From Cellulophaga sp. L1A9 (GTDB lineage: Bacteria > Bacteroidota > Bacteroidia > Flavobacteriales > Flavobacteriaceae), in contig NZ_CP047027.1 of assembly GCF_009797025.1 (NCBI RefSeq), positions 1,178,001 through 1,242,000 on the forward strand: a DNA stretch of 64,000 nt. Reading direction: 5' to 3'. The notes beneath the pieces were generated by a model that did not search any database, was not told the origin of the DNA, and saw nothing but the letters and a program-made list of their open reading frames with translations. The translations under genes were made by a program, and so were the position numbers. Shown here one piece after another: positions 1-8,357 of the stretch. Positions within the stretch are counted from its first letter, which is position 1. The number at the start of each line of letters is the position of its first letter.

Positions 1-9
1 AATAAAAAA

Positions 10-429
10 TCAAATTAAATAAACCTCGTCTAATACGTGTATATCTTTGACGATAATTGTTGGCGGATAGTTGTCAAAAGAACGTTCCAGTTCAAAACCA
101 TTGCCAAATAAGTTAAAATAAGAATATGCATAAGCGACTACAAAGAACTGCTGCGCTAGATCAAAATCATTATCATGGAATACCAAATCATCTTGCCCTT
201 CTGTAATGATTATTTCATCATCGCAGCAAGAATTTGAATCTTCAACATGTTCGCCATTGCCATCAGACTGCGAAACCATATTCATACCACAATCTTGCGA
301 AGAAGTAAACAATGCAATATCCATAAGATGCCCTAAACAATAGTGCTTTTCTACCTTCCACGAAATCGTGGAAGCCAATAGCAAAATTGCCATGGTTACA
401 GATAAAATATTGAAAAGTCCTTTTTTCAT
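10..429 (-). CDS. HYC_CC_PP family small exported protein
   Basis: A 139-residue protein of unknown function. Residues 4-24 form a hydrophobic signal or anchor segment. After it come a His-Tyr-Cys motif at 29-31, a Cys-Gly-Met at 47-49, a Cys-Cys pair at 68-69 in an acidic stretch, and a Pro-Pro near residue 122. This order of motifs matches the Bacteroidota family named HYC_CC_PP after them. The spaced cysteines and acidic residues would suit metal binding outside the cytoplasm, but that is inference. A perfect TAnnTTTG box reading leftwards (435-442) lies only 5 bp before the start codon, so the message may have almost no leader. The gene sits at the window edge, so any downstream partner is not seen. 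Confidence 0.75.
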   Translation of the reverse strand: MKKGLFNILSVTMAILLLASTISWKVEKHYCLGHLMDIALFTSSQDCGMNMVSQSDGNGEHVEDSNSCCDDEIIITEGQDDLVFHDNDFDLAQQFFVVAYAYSYFNLFGNGFELERSFDNYPPTIIVKDIHVLDEVYLI

Positions 430-434
430 TCCTG

Positions 435-442
435 CAAAATTA
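435..442 (-). promoter_or_regulatory. Candidate -7 box for the HYC_CC_PP gene
   Basis: On the minus strand this reads TAATTTTG, a perfect match to the Bacteroidota -7 consensus TAnnTTTG. I see no clear -33 TTG at the usual spacing. Transcription would start within a few bases of the ATG at 429. Confidence 0.4.
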
Positions 443-560
443 CAAAATATTCATACGCTACCTTAGAATAGTTATGAAGATTAACGAATATTTATTGCAT
501 TTGTTCTGTAATTTTTAAATAAAATATTCGACTTTTGGAGCAAATATCAACAGATAAAAA

Positions 561-1013
561 ATGTTTGACACTTTAAAGGAACAAATCCTAGCTATAACTA
601 GCAATTCTGTAACTAATACTGATTTGCAATTACAACAAATTTGCGACTTACTTAAAGAGCGTGTACCTCACTATGACTGGGTAGGCTTCTATTTTAAAAA
701 TGGAGATAAGAACGAATTAAAATTAGGCCCCTATGCAGGTGCACCCACAGACCATATTATTATTCCTTTTGGAAAGGGTATCTGTGGACAAGTTGCTGTA
801 AGCAATGAAAACTTTATTGTCCCTGATGTAAAAGCTCAAGATAATTACATTGCATGTAGCATTACCGTAAAGGCTGAAATTGTAATTCCGCTATTCGTAA
901 ACGGCGAAAACGTTGGTCAAATAGATATTGATTCTAACACGCCAGATCCTTTTACAAAGGCTGATGAGCACTTTTTAGAGTTCATAAATGCAGAAGTAGC
1001 TAAAATTCTTTAA
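561..1013 (+). CDS. GAF-domain protein, free methionine-(R)-sulfoxide reductase-like
   Basis: A 150-residue single GAF domain, the full usual length for the fRMsr/YebR family, which reduces free methionine-R-sulfoxide in the cytoplasm. The family core is visible: HYDWVGFY near residue 38, GKGICGQ at 71-77 and YIACS at 96-100, then the acidic DIDS strand. Cys75 and Cys99 have the same 24-residue spacing as Cys94 and Cys118 of the E. coli enzyme. The third family cysteine (E. coli Cys84) is absent, and the Asp after the IAC motif is Ser. The family call is firm, the reductase activity less so. Transcribed alone, with purH 93 bp downstream behind its own promoter. Confidence 0.8.
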   Translation: MFDTLKEQILAITSNSVTNTDLQLQQICDLLKERVPHYDWVGFYFKNGDKNELKLGPYAGAPTDHIIIPFGKGICGQVAVSNENFIVPDVKAQDNYIACSITVKAEIVIPLFVNGENVGQIDIDSNTPDPFTKADEHFLEFINAEVAKIL

Positions 1014-1065
1014 AATTTTATATTTTTTATTGATAAAATCGATGCTTTTTTAACTTCAAAAAAAT

Positions 1066-1073
1066 TACTTTTG
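1066..1073 (+). promoter_or_regulatory. Promoter -7 box of purH
   Basis: TACTTTTG matches TAnnTTTG exactly and lies 33 bp before the purH ATG. No good -33 TTG is seen at normal spacing. A 7-bp inverted repeat (GTGCTTA 1075-1081, TAAGCAC 1094-1100) follows directly and would form a hairpin at the very 5' end of the transcript. Confidence 0.55.
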
Positions 1074-1106
1074 CGTGCTTAAGATATTAATCATAAGCAC
1101 ATAAAA

Positions 1107-2639
1107 ATGAGCACCACCAAAAAAGCTACATCAGCATTAATTTCAGTATTTCATAAAGATGGCTTAGCGCCAATCGTTAAAAAATTTCAAGAACTAGGTA
1201 TTACCATATATTCTACTGGTGGTACAGAAAAATTTGTTCGTGATTTAGGCATAGATGTAGTCCCTGTTGAAGATGTAACAAGTTATCCTTCTATTTTAGG
1301 TGGCCGTGTAAAAACCTTACACCCAAAAGTATTCGGAGGTATTTTGAATCGTCAAGACAATGAAAATGACCAAAAACAATTGGCTGAATTTGAAATTCCG
1401 CAAATAGATATTGTTATTGTTGATTTATACCCTTTTGAAAAAACAGTAGCTAGTGGTGCATCAGAGCAAGATATTATAGAAAAAATTGATATTGGTGGTA
1501 TTTCTTTAATTCGTGCAGCTGCTAAAAACTTTAAGGATGTACTTTGTGTTTCTTCTATGGAAGATTATACTGAAGTTTTAGAATTGATTTCTGCAAATAA
1601 TGGCACTACAACACTTGAAGATCGTAAGCGTTTTGCTGCTAAATCTTTTAATGTTTCTTCTCATTATGATACTGCAATTTTCAATTATTTTAATAAAGAT
1701 AAGCAAGAAACAGTTTTAAAAATTAGCGAAACGAATGGTCAAGTTTTACGTTACGGCGAAAACCCACACCAAAAAGGTTTTTTCTTTGGTGATTTCGATG
1801 CGATGTTTGACAAGCTTCATGGAAAAGAATTATCATACAACAATCTTTTAGATGTTGATGCTGCCGTGAATTTAATGGGAGAGTTTAAAAATGACGAACC
1901 TACATTTGCTATCTTAAAACACAACAACGCTTGTGGTTTAGCATCAAGAAGCAGCCTACACCAAGCTTATGTAGATGCTTTAGCAGGAGATCCTGTTTCT
2001 GCATTTGGAGGTGTTTTAATTAGCAACAAAGAAATTGACAAGGCTACAGCCGAAGAAATTCATAAATTATTCTGCGAAGTGGTTATTGCTCCTAGCTATG
2101 CTGCCGATGCTTTAGAAATTTTAAAAGGAAAGAAAAACAGAATTATTCTTATTCAAAACGAAGTAGAATTGCCACAAACTTCTGTTCGCACCTGCCTTAA
2201 TGGTGTTTTAGTTCAAGACAAAGATTTTATTACCGATGCTAAGGCTGATTTAAAAACAGCTACGAAAACAGCGCCTACGACCCAAGAGGTTGAAGATTTA
2301 ATATTTGCTTCAAAATTATGTAAGCATACAAAATCAAACACCATTGTTCTGGCTAAAAACAAACAATTATACGCTAGTGGTACAGGACAGACATCTAGAG
2401 TTGATGCCTTAAACCAAGCGATACACAAAGCAAACACATTTAATTTCGATTTAAAAGGTGCTGTCATGGCGAGTGATGCATTTTTCCCTTTCCCTGACTG
2501 TGTAGAAATTGCAGGCAATAGCGGAATTTCAAGTGTCATTCAACCTGGAGGATCAATTAAAGACGAATTAAGTGTAGAATACTGTAATTCTAATGGAATT
2601 TCTATGGTAATGACAGGTACACGTCATTTTAAACATTAA
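1107..2639 (+). CDS. purH: Bifunctional AICAR formyltransferase / IMP cyclohydrolase
   Basis: 510 residues, full length for PurH, which carries out the last two steps of purine synthesis in the cytoplasm: formylation of AICAR, then closure to IMP. The N-terminal MGS-like IMP cyclohydrolase domain (about 1-190) shows the STGGTEKF phosphate loop and GGRVKTLHPK. The transformylase domain shows RYGENPHQ, the catalytic Lys-His in LKHNNACG, DPVSAFGG and SDAFFPFPD. The ATG follows the -7 box by 33 bp. The gene is monocistronic by spacing; mreB begins 55 bp downstream with its own weak promoter. Confidence 0.97.
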   Translation: MSTTKKATSALISVFHKDGLAPIVKKFQELGITIYSTGGTEKFVRDLGIDVVPVEDVTSYPSILGGRVKTLHPKVFGGILNRQDNENDQKQLAEFEIPQIDIVIVDLYPFEKTVASGASEQDIIEKIDIGGISLIRAAAKNFKDVLCVSSMEDYTEVLELISANNGTTTLEDRKRFAAKSFNVSSHYDTAIFNYFNKDKQETVLKISETNGQVLRYGENPHQKGFFFGDFDAMFDKLHGKELSYNNLLDVDAAVNLMGEFKNDEPTFAILKHNNACGLASRSSLHQAYVDALAGDPVSAFGGVLISNKEIDKATAEEIHKLFCEVVIAPSYAADALEILKGKKNRIILIQNEVELPQTSVRTCLNGVLVQDKDFITDAKADLKTATKTAPTTQEVEDLIFASKLCKHTKSNTIVLAKNKQLYASGTGQTSRVDALNQAIHKANTFNFDLKGAVMASDAFFPFPDCVEIAGNSGISSVIQPGGSIKDELSVEYCNSNGISMVMTGTRHFKH

Positions 2640-2645
2640 TTTTGT

Positions 2646-2653
2646 TACTTTCG
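2646..2653 (+). promoter_or_regulatory. Possible -7 box of the mre operon
   Basis: TACTTTCG differs from the TAnnTTTG consensus at one base and lies 41 bp before the mreB ATG, just after the purH stop codon. Confidence 0.35.
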
Positions 2654-2694
2654 TCGATAAAACTTACTTTTAGTACACAACCAAATAAATAGAA

Positions 2695-3723
2695 ATGGGA
2701 TTTTTTGATTTCTTGACAGAGGAAATAGCTATTGACTTAGGTACGGCTAACACTCTTATAATACATAACGACAAAGTTGTTGTTGATAGCCCTTCTATCG
2801 TAGCCAGAGATAGAATTAGTGGGAAAATAATTGCTGTAGGCAAAGAAGCCAACATGATGCAAGGAAAAACCCATGAAAACATTAAGACAATACGCCCTCT
2901 TAAAGATGGTGTAATTGCCGATTTTGATGCTTCTGAAAAGATGATAAATATGTTCATTAAGAACATACCAGCATTAAAGAAAAAATGGTTTCCTCCTGCG
3001 TTGCGTATGGTCATTTGTATTCCTTCTGGAATTACTGAAGTAGAAATGCGTGCTGTAAAAGAATCTGCAGAACGTGTTAATGGTAAAGAAGTTTATTTAA
3101 TTCATGAACCAATGGCAGCTGCTATTGGTATTGGTTTAGATATTATGCAACCAAAAGGAAACATGATTGTAGATATAGGTGGTGGTACTACAGAGATTGC
3201 TGTAATTGCCTTAGGTGGTATCGTTTGTGATAAATCTGTGAAAATTGCAGGTGATGTCTTTACCAATGATATTATTTATTACATGCGTACACAACACAAC
3301 CTTTATGTTGGAGAGAGTACTGCAGAAAACATTAAAATAACTATTGGTTCTGCTACTGAAGACTTACAAACACCTCCAGATGAAATGTCTGTTCAGGGTA
3401 GAGATTTATTGACAGGAAAACCAAAACAAGTACAAATCTCTTATAGAGAAATTGCAAAAGCCTTAGACAAATCTATCTTACGTGTAGAAGATGCAGTAAT
3501 GGAAACTTTATCACAAACTCCTCCAGAACTTGCTGCAGATATCTATAATACTGGTATTTATTTAGCCGGTGGTGGTTCTATGCTAAGAGGTTTAGACCGT
3601 AGGTTATCTCAAAAAACAGATTTACCCGTATATATAGCAGAAGATCCATTAAGAGCAGTTGTACGCGGAACAGGAATCGCATTAAAGAATCTTGAACGCT
3701 ACAAAAGTATCTTGATCAAATAG
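2695..3723 (+). CDS. mreB: Rod shape-determining protein MreB
   Basis: 342 residues, full length for the bacterial actin that forms filaments under the inner membrane and guides lateral wall synthesis. The actin-fold nucleotide motifs are all present: DLGTANT near residue 14, the IHEPMAAAIG connect motif near 135, DIGGGTTE near 160 and LAGGGSMLRG near 286. The N-terminal MGFFDFLTEE helix is the usual membrane-binding tail. First gene of the cluster mreB-mreC-mreD-mrdA-rodA, all on the plus strand. An 88-bp gap with a hairpin separates it from mreC, which may allow more MreB than MreC to be made. Confidence 0.98.
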   Translation: MGFFDFLTEEIAIDLGTANTLIIHNDKVVVDSPSIVARDRISGKIIAVGKEANMMQGKTHENIKTIRPLKDGVIADFDASEKMINMFIKNIPALKKKWFPPALRMVICIPSGITEVEMRAVKESAERVNGKEVYLIHEPMAAAIGIGLDIMQPKGNMIVDIGGGTTEIAVIALGGIVCDKSVKIAGDVFTNDIIYYMRTQHNLYVGESTAENIKITIGSATEDLQTPPDEMSVQGRDLLTGKPKQVQISYREIAKALDKSILRVEDAVMETLSQTPPELAADIYNTGIYLAGGGSMLRGLDRRLSQKTDLPVYIAEDPLRAVVRGTGIALKNLERYKSILIK

Positions 3724-3741
3724 CGAATAGCATAATCCTAG

Positions 3742-3774
3742 AGCACTTTTCTAATATCATATTACAAAAGTGCT
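3742..3774 (+). terminator. Hairpin between mreB and mreC, possible partial terminator
   Basis: AGCACTTTT at 3742-3750 is the exact inverse of AAAAGTGCT at 3766-3774, a 9-bp stem with a 15-base loop. Only a short T run follows, so partial termination or 3'-end protection of mreB mRNA is more likely than a full stop. Confidence 0.4.
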
Positions 3775-3811
3775 TTAATGGTTTTGCCGCACTCAAAAAT
3801 AATTAAAGTGA

Positions 3812-4639
3812 ATGCAACAGATTATTAATTTTATATTTCGGAATAAAAATCTGCTCCTTTATTTATTCCTATTATTTATATCACTTGCTTTTACCATTCA
3901 ATCGCATTCCTACCATCAATCAAAATTTTTTAATTCAGCAAATTGGTTGACAGGCGGCGTATACAAAACCTCGAATGGAATTTCTTCTTATTTCAATTTA
4001 GAAAAAGAAAATCAGAAATTAGTCGATGAAAATATGCGTTTAAGACGTATCATCATCAACAATGAATACAATGCCGAAATACCTGTTGACAGTCTTAAGC
4101 TAGACAGCACTTTAATAGATTACACCATTATTTCTGCAAAAATTATTAAAAACAGCTATTCCAACCTAGACAACTATATTACACTAAATAAGGGCTCTAA
4201 AAACGGTATCCAACAAGATATGGGTGTTATCACCCCAAACGGAATTCTCGGTATCATTGAAAATACAAGCGGTAAATTCTCTAGAGTTCAAAGCATTTTA
4301 AATAGAAAGTCTAATTTAAATGCCAAGCTAAAGAACACCGATAATTTTGGATCCTTAATTTGGGACACTAAAGATTTTAATACGGTACAACTAATAGACA
4401 TTCCTAGACGTATACCTATTAAAGTTGGCGATACGATATTGACTGGAGCTGCCTCGAGTATTTTTCCTGAAAACATACCTATCGGAACCATTAAAAGTTT
4501 TGGCTTAGATGTTTCAAAAAGTTCGTATACCATTAACATTTCACTTTTTAATGATATGTCTAACCTCAAAAATGTATATATCATTAACAACACCAATCGT
4601 GTTACCCTAGAGGAATTAGAATCAACAAATGTCAAGTAA
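3812..4639 (+). CDS. mreC: Rod shape-determining protein MreC
   Basis: 275 residues. A short cytoplasmic tail is followed by one membrane helix at about 12-30, a coiled-coil segment around 60-80 (rich in Glu, Asn, Leu and Arg), and the periplasmic beta-rich MreC domain with KGSKNGIQQDMGVITPNG around 127-145. MreC links MreB filaments to PBP2 and RodA in the elongasome. The end overlaps mreD by 11 bp, indicating translational coupling. Position in the operon and length fit the family. Confidence 0.95.
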   Translation: MQQIINFIFRNKNLLLYLFLLFISLAFTIQSHSYHQSKFFNSANWLTGGVYKTSNGISSYFNLEKENQKLVDENMRLRRIIINNEYNAEIPVDSLKLDSTLIDYTIISAKIIKNSYSNLDNYITLNKGSKNGIQQDMGVITPNGILGIIENTSGKFSRVQSILNRKSNLNAKLKNTDNFGSLIWDTKDFNTVQLIDIPRRIPIKVGDTILTGAASSIFPENIPIGTIKSFGLDVSKSSYTINISLFNDMSNLKNVYIINNTNRVTLEELESTNVK

Positions 4640-5141
4640 ATATTACTTTATAAATATCGTACGCTTTATTGCGCTTGTTTTAGCTCAAGTTCTAATCTGC
4701 AATAACATCAACTTCTGGGGATATATAAACCCCATGATTTACATCTTGTTTCTATATTGGTACCCTATAAAACAAAATAGAGCAGTATTTCTTGTTATCT
4801 CATTTTTTCTAGGATTTACTATAGATATTTTCTCTGACACTTTAGCGATACATACAGCCGCGACATTAACAATTGCATACCTAAGACCTACAATAATGCG
4901 TTTTTGTTTTGGAGTGAATTTTGAATTCCAAAGCTTTAGATTATCATCTGCACCCCGAATTCAGCAAATAACCTACCTCGCTTTGTTAATTGTGATACAT
5001 CATACGGTTTTCTTTACCCTAGAAGTTTTTAATTTTGATAATTTTCTTCTAATTTTAAAGAAAATACTTGTAGTGAGTATTGCTTCTTTATTTTTGTGTA
5101 TTTTAATAAGCTCTCTTTTCAGTGTTAAAAAAGAAAATTAA
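4629..5141 (+). CDS. mreD: Rod shape-determining protein MreD
   Basis: 170 residues of almost continuous hydrophobic sequence with about five membrane helices, as in MreD, an inner-membrane member of the elongasome. Sequence conservation in this family is low. The call rests on size, topology and position between mreC, which it overlaps, and the PBP2 gene. The segment GFTIDIFSDTLAIHTAA around 62-78 fits the family's conserved loop. Confidence 0.9.
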   Translation: MSSKYYFINIVRFIALVLAQVLICNNINFWGYINPMIYILFLYWYPIKQNRAVFLVISFFLGFTIDIFSDTLAIHTAATLTIAYLRPTIMRFCFGVNFEFQSFRLSSAPRIQQITYLALLIVIHHTVFFTLEVFNFDNFLLILKKILVVSIASLFLCILISSLFSVKKEN

Positions 5142-5155
5142 ACAAATATTCTATC

Positions 5156-5163
5156 TAATTTTG
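5156..5163 (+). promoter_or_regulatory. Internal promoter -7 box before mrdA
   Basis: TAATTTTG is a perfect TAnnTTTG match in the 74-bp gap between mreD and mrdA, 52 bp before the mrdA ATG. It could give mrdA-rodA transcription independent of mreBCD. No strong -33 element is seen. Confidence 0.45.
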
Positions 5164-5215
5164 GGGCAATTTTTTAAATTACTTTAAACCATAATTTGTT
5201 GATTTTCATCAAAAA

Positions 5216-7084
5216 ATGAAAAAAATATTACTATCATCAATCATTATTATCATCGGCTTAACCTTTATTGGGAGATTGTCGTATCTGCAGGTATTTAGAC
5301 ATTCTTCTATGCAGGTTACAGAAGATACTGCCATAAAAGCAATCTATGATTATCCAGAGCGTGGATATATCTACGACCGTAATGGTGATTTATTGGTTGC
5401 CAATCAGCCTGCATATGATGTTATGATTATTCCGCGCGAAGTTAAAAAGTTAGACACTTTAGAATTTTGCAAACTACTAGGAATAGAAAAAGCTACTTTT
5501 TTAAAACAATTTAAAAAAGCAAAAAATTATTCTCCAAGACTACCATCGGTATTAGTGCCTCAATTATCTAAAAAAGATTACGCACGATTACAAGAGAAGA
5601 TGCGTAAATACAAAGGTTTCTATATTCAGAAAAGATCATTACGCTATTATGACACGCATAGTGGTGCCAATGTTTTTGGTTTTATTTCTGAAGTTAACGA
5701 TTATGAATTAAACGAAAACCCCTACTACAAACTTGGAGAACTTAAAGGCCGAACAGGAATAGAAAAACAATACGAAGCAATTCTACGAGGCCGAAAAGGC
5801 GTTAAATACATTCAAAAAGATAGATTTAACAGAGATATTGGCCCCTATAAAAATGGTATTTTAGATACTTTACCTGAACAAGGAAAAGAAATTAAAATTA
5901 CTATTGACAAACAACTTCAAGAATACGGAGAATTGTTAATGAATGGAAAACGTGGAGGAGTTGTAGCTATTGAACCCGCTACGGGAGAAATTTTAGCCAT
6001 GATTTCTGGTCCTACCTATGACCCTAATTTATTGGTTGGACGTGAACGTTCTAAAAATTACACGAAACTTTATAATGATTCTATTGCACAACCAACCTAT
6101 GATCGCTCCGTTCTTGCGCAAACTTCACCAGGATCTCCTTTTAAAACAATAAATGCATTAATAGCATTACAAGAAAACGTAATTACCCCTGAAACCAAAA
6201 TACAATGCTATAACGGTTTTTATGTGGGTAACAAAAAAAGAGGTTGTCACTGCGGTGGGGGTTTAAGAGATTTAGACGTAGGAATTTATAAGTCTTGTAA
6301 TGCCTATTTCGCAGGTACGTTTAGAAAAATATTTGAAAAATTCCCTACAACAGATGAAGGTATGGATGTTTGGGACAAACATGTAAAAAGCTTCGGATTA
6401 GGAGGTTTTCTAGGATCTGATATTCCTACAGGCCGAAGTGGATCTATCCCAACTAAAGAGACCTATGACCGCATGTACGGCGATAATAGATGGTCTTCTT
6501 CATATTTTATATCAAATGCTATTGGCCAAGGAGAAATCCTTGTTACACCGCTACAATTAGCGAATATGACTGCCGCAATTGCCAATCGCGGATATTATAT
6601 CATTCCTCATGTTCTTAAAGAAGTGGAAGGGGAAAAAATTACAAATCAAAAATACCTAGAAAAACCTAACACTACCATAGACAAAAAACATTTTGAGCCT
6701 GTTGTACAAGGTATGGCGAATGTATACAAACATGGAACTGGGAGAGGCGTTCAAATACCAGATATAGATATTGCAGGAAAAACGGGAACCGTAGAAAATT
6801 ACACAAGAATAGATGGCGTAAGAACACAGCTTACAGATCATTCCGTGTTTGTTGCTTTTGCTCCTGTTGATAATCCTAAAATTGCTGTTGCTGTTTATAT
6901 TGAAAATGGGTATTACGGAGGTCGATATGCTGGCCATATTGCATCACTTTTAATAGAAAAATATATTAAAGGAAAAATTACCAGAACAGATTTAGAAAAA
7001 AGAATGTTAGACAAAACCTTAGAAAAGGAATATGCTAAAGAAATTAGTGGTGAACCATTTATAATTAACGAGCGTGTTTGGTAA
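5216..7084 (+). CDS. mrdA: Penicillin-binding protein 2 (elongation transpeptidase)
   Basis: 622 residues, typical of class B PBP2. One N-terminal membrane helix (about 4-22) is followed by the pedestal/dimerisation domain with PERGYIYDRNG near 47 and KGRTGIEKQYE near 176, then the transpeptidase domain. The catalytic motifs are in order: SxxK as Ser307-Pro-Phe-Lys310, SxN as Ser360-Cys-Asn362, and KTG at 522-524. It cross-links peptidoglycan during rod elongation with RodA as its glycosyltransferase partner. The end overlaps the rodA start by 11 bp. Confidence 0.97.
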   Translation: MKKILLSSIIIIIGLTFIGRLSYLQVFRHSSMQVTEDTAIKAIYDYPERGYIYDRNGDLLVANQPAYDVMIIPREVKKLDTLEFCKLLGIEKATFLKQFKKAKNYSPRLPSVLVPQLSKKDYARLQEKMRKYKGFYIQKRSLRYYDTHSGANVFGFISEVNDYELNENPYYKLGELKGRTGIEKQYEAILRGRKGVKYIQKDRFNRDIGPYKNGILDTLPEQGKEIKITIDKQLQEYGELLMNGKRGGVVAIEPATGEILAMISGPTYDPNLLVGRERSKNYTKLYNDSIAQPTYDRSVLAQTSPGSPFKTINALIALQENVITPETKIQCYNGFYVGNKKRGCHCGGGLRDLDVGIYKSCNAYFAGTFRKIFEKFPTTDEGMDVWDKHVKSFGLGGFLGSDIPTGRSGSIPTKETYDRMYGDNRWSSSYFISNAIGQGEILVTPLQLANMTAAIANRGYYIIPHVLKEVEGEKITNQKYLEKPNTTIDKKHFEPVVQGMANVYKHGTGRGVQIPDIDIAGKTGTVENYTRIDGVRTQLTDHSVFVAFAPVDNPKIAVAVYIENGYYGGRYAGHIASLLIEKYIKGKITRTDLEKRMLDKTLEKEYAKEISGEPFIINERVW

Positions 7085-8357
7085 AGGGCTTTTAAGAAGA
7101 GTAGACTGGCTTTCCATTTTAATATTTGTACTTCTAATAGCAATTGGTTGGATAAATATATATTCTAGCACCTATTCTGAAGGACAAGATAACATATTTG
7201 ACTTCTCAACTATATACGGGAAACAACTAATTTTCATAGCCTTAGACTTAGTTTTAATCGTAATAATTTTAGCGTTAGAGAGTAATTTTTTCGAACGTTT
7301 TTCAAGTGTAATCTATGTCATTTCTTTAGCACTTTTACTTGGGCTCTTTGTTTTTGGAACAACCATTGCTGGTGCTACATCATGGTATAATCTTGGGTTT
7401 TTTAACCTACAACCATCAGAGCTAGCTAAAGTTGCCACTGCACTTGCCGTTGCTAAATACCTAAGTGATATTCAAACAGATATTCGCAGAAGAAAAGATC
7501 AACTCTATTCTTTTTTAATACTTTTAATACCTGCTATACTAGTCATCCCACAGCCAGATCCTGGGAGTGCCTTGGTCTTTTTTTCACTCGTATTTGTACT
7601 TTTCAGAGAAGGTGTTCCTCTATTTTATCTAGGTATTGGTTTATACACCATTTTAATATTTGTGTGCACGCTTATGTTTGGTACCATATGGATCGCCATT
7701 ATCATAGGTTTACTATTAGCTATATTCTTATTACTAAAAAAGCAATCGTATAAAATACCTGTAATCCCTGTAGTCGGTGTTTTTATTATTACCTTATTAT
7801 TTTCATTATCCGTGAATTTTGTTTTTGAAAACGTTTTTGAACAACGCCACAGAGATCGTTTTAGTCTTTGGCTGAGTTTAGAAAAAGACCCCTCAAAACT
7901 AGAAGAAATACGCAAAACAATTGGATATAACACCTATCAATCTGAAAAAGCAATTGAATCAGGAGGCTTTTTCGGAAAAGGTTTTCTTGAAGGTACACGT
8001 ACCAAAGGAGATTTTGTGCCAGAACAACACACGGATTATATTTTCAGTACGGTAGGTGAAGAATGGGGTTTCTTAGGGACAACCATTGTTATTATTTTGT
8101 TTTCAATTTTATTACTAAGGCTAGTATACCTTTCTGAAAGACAAAAAAATGCATTTAACCGCATGTATGGGTATGGCGTAATCTCAATACTTTTAGTCCA
8201 CTATTTTATAAATATAGGAATGGTCATAGGCGTGCTGCCAACGATTGGTATCCCTTTACCTTTCTTTAGCTATGGAGGGTCTGGTTTACTTGGGTTTACC
8301 GCTTTATTATTTATCTTTTTAAAAATGGATTCTAACCGTCTGAAAGAAGGATTCTAA
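7074..8357 (+). CDS. rodA: Peptidoglycan glycosyltransferase RodA
   Basis: 427 residues, about ten membrane helices, SEDS family. RodA polymerises lipid II at the lateral wall together with PBP2. Family signatures are PQPDPGSALVF near 160-170, the periplasmic loop EQHTDYIFSTVGEEWG around 320-336, and the C-terminal GIPLPFFSYGGSG. The start is a GTG at 7074 inside the end of mrdA; no ATG lies close by in frame, and the coupling overlap supports this choice. The stop overlaps the end of the convergent nuclease gene by 4 bp, so there is no room for a terminator between them. Confidence 0.96.
   Translation: MFGKGLLRRVDWLSILIFVLLIAIGWINIYSSTYSEGQDNIFDFSTIYGKQLIFIALDLVLIVIILALESNFFERFSSVIYVISLALLLGLFVFGTTIAGATSWYNLGFFNLQPSELAKVATALAVAKYLSDIQTDIRRRKDQLYSFLILLIPAILVIPQPDPGSALVFFSLVFVLFREGVPLFYLGIGLYTILIFVCTLMFGTIWIAIIIGLLLAIFLLLKKQSYKIPVIPVVGVFIITLLFSLSVNFVFENVFEQRHRDRFSLWLSLEKDPSKLEEIRKTIGYNTYQSEKAIESGGFFGKGFLEGTRTKGDFVPEQHTDYIFSTVGEEWGFLGTTIVIILFSILLLRLVYLSERQKNAFNRMYGYGVISILLVHYFINIGMVIGVLPTIGIPLPFFSYGGSGLLGFTALLFIFLKMDSNRLKEGF

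Noticed and set aside
2213..2539. Minus-strand ORF within purH
   Set aside because: Lies entirely inside a strong gene in antisense, with no promoter, family match or gene-like composition.
3742..3774. Full terminator separating mreB from mreC
   Set aside because: Short T run and the conserved operon suggest read-through; kept only as a weak feature.
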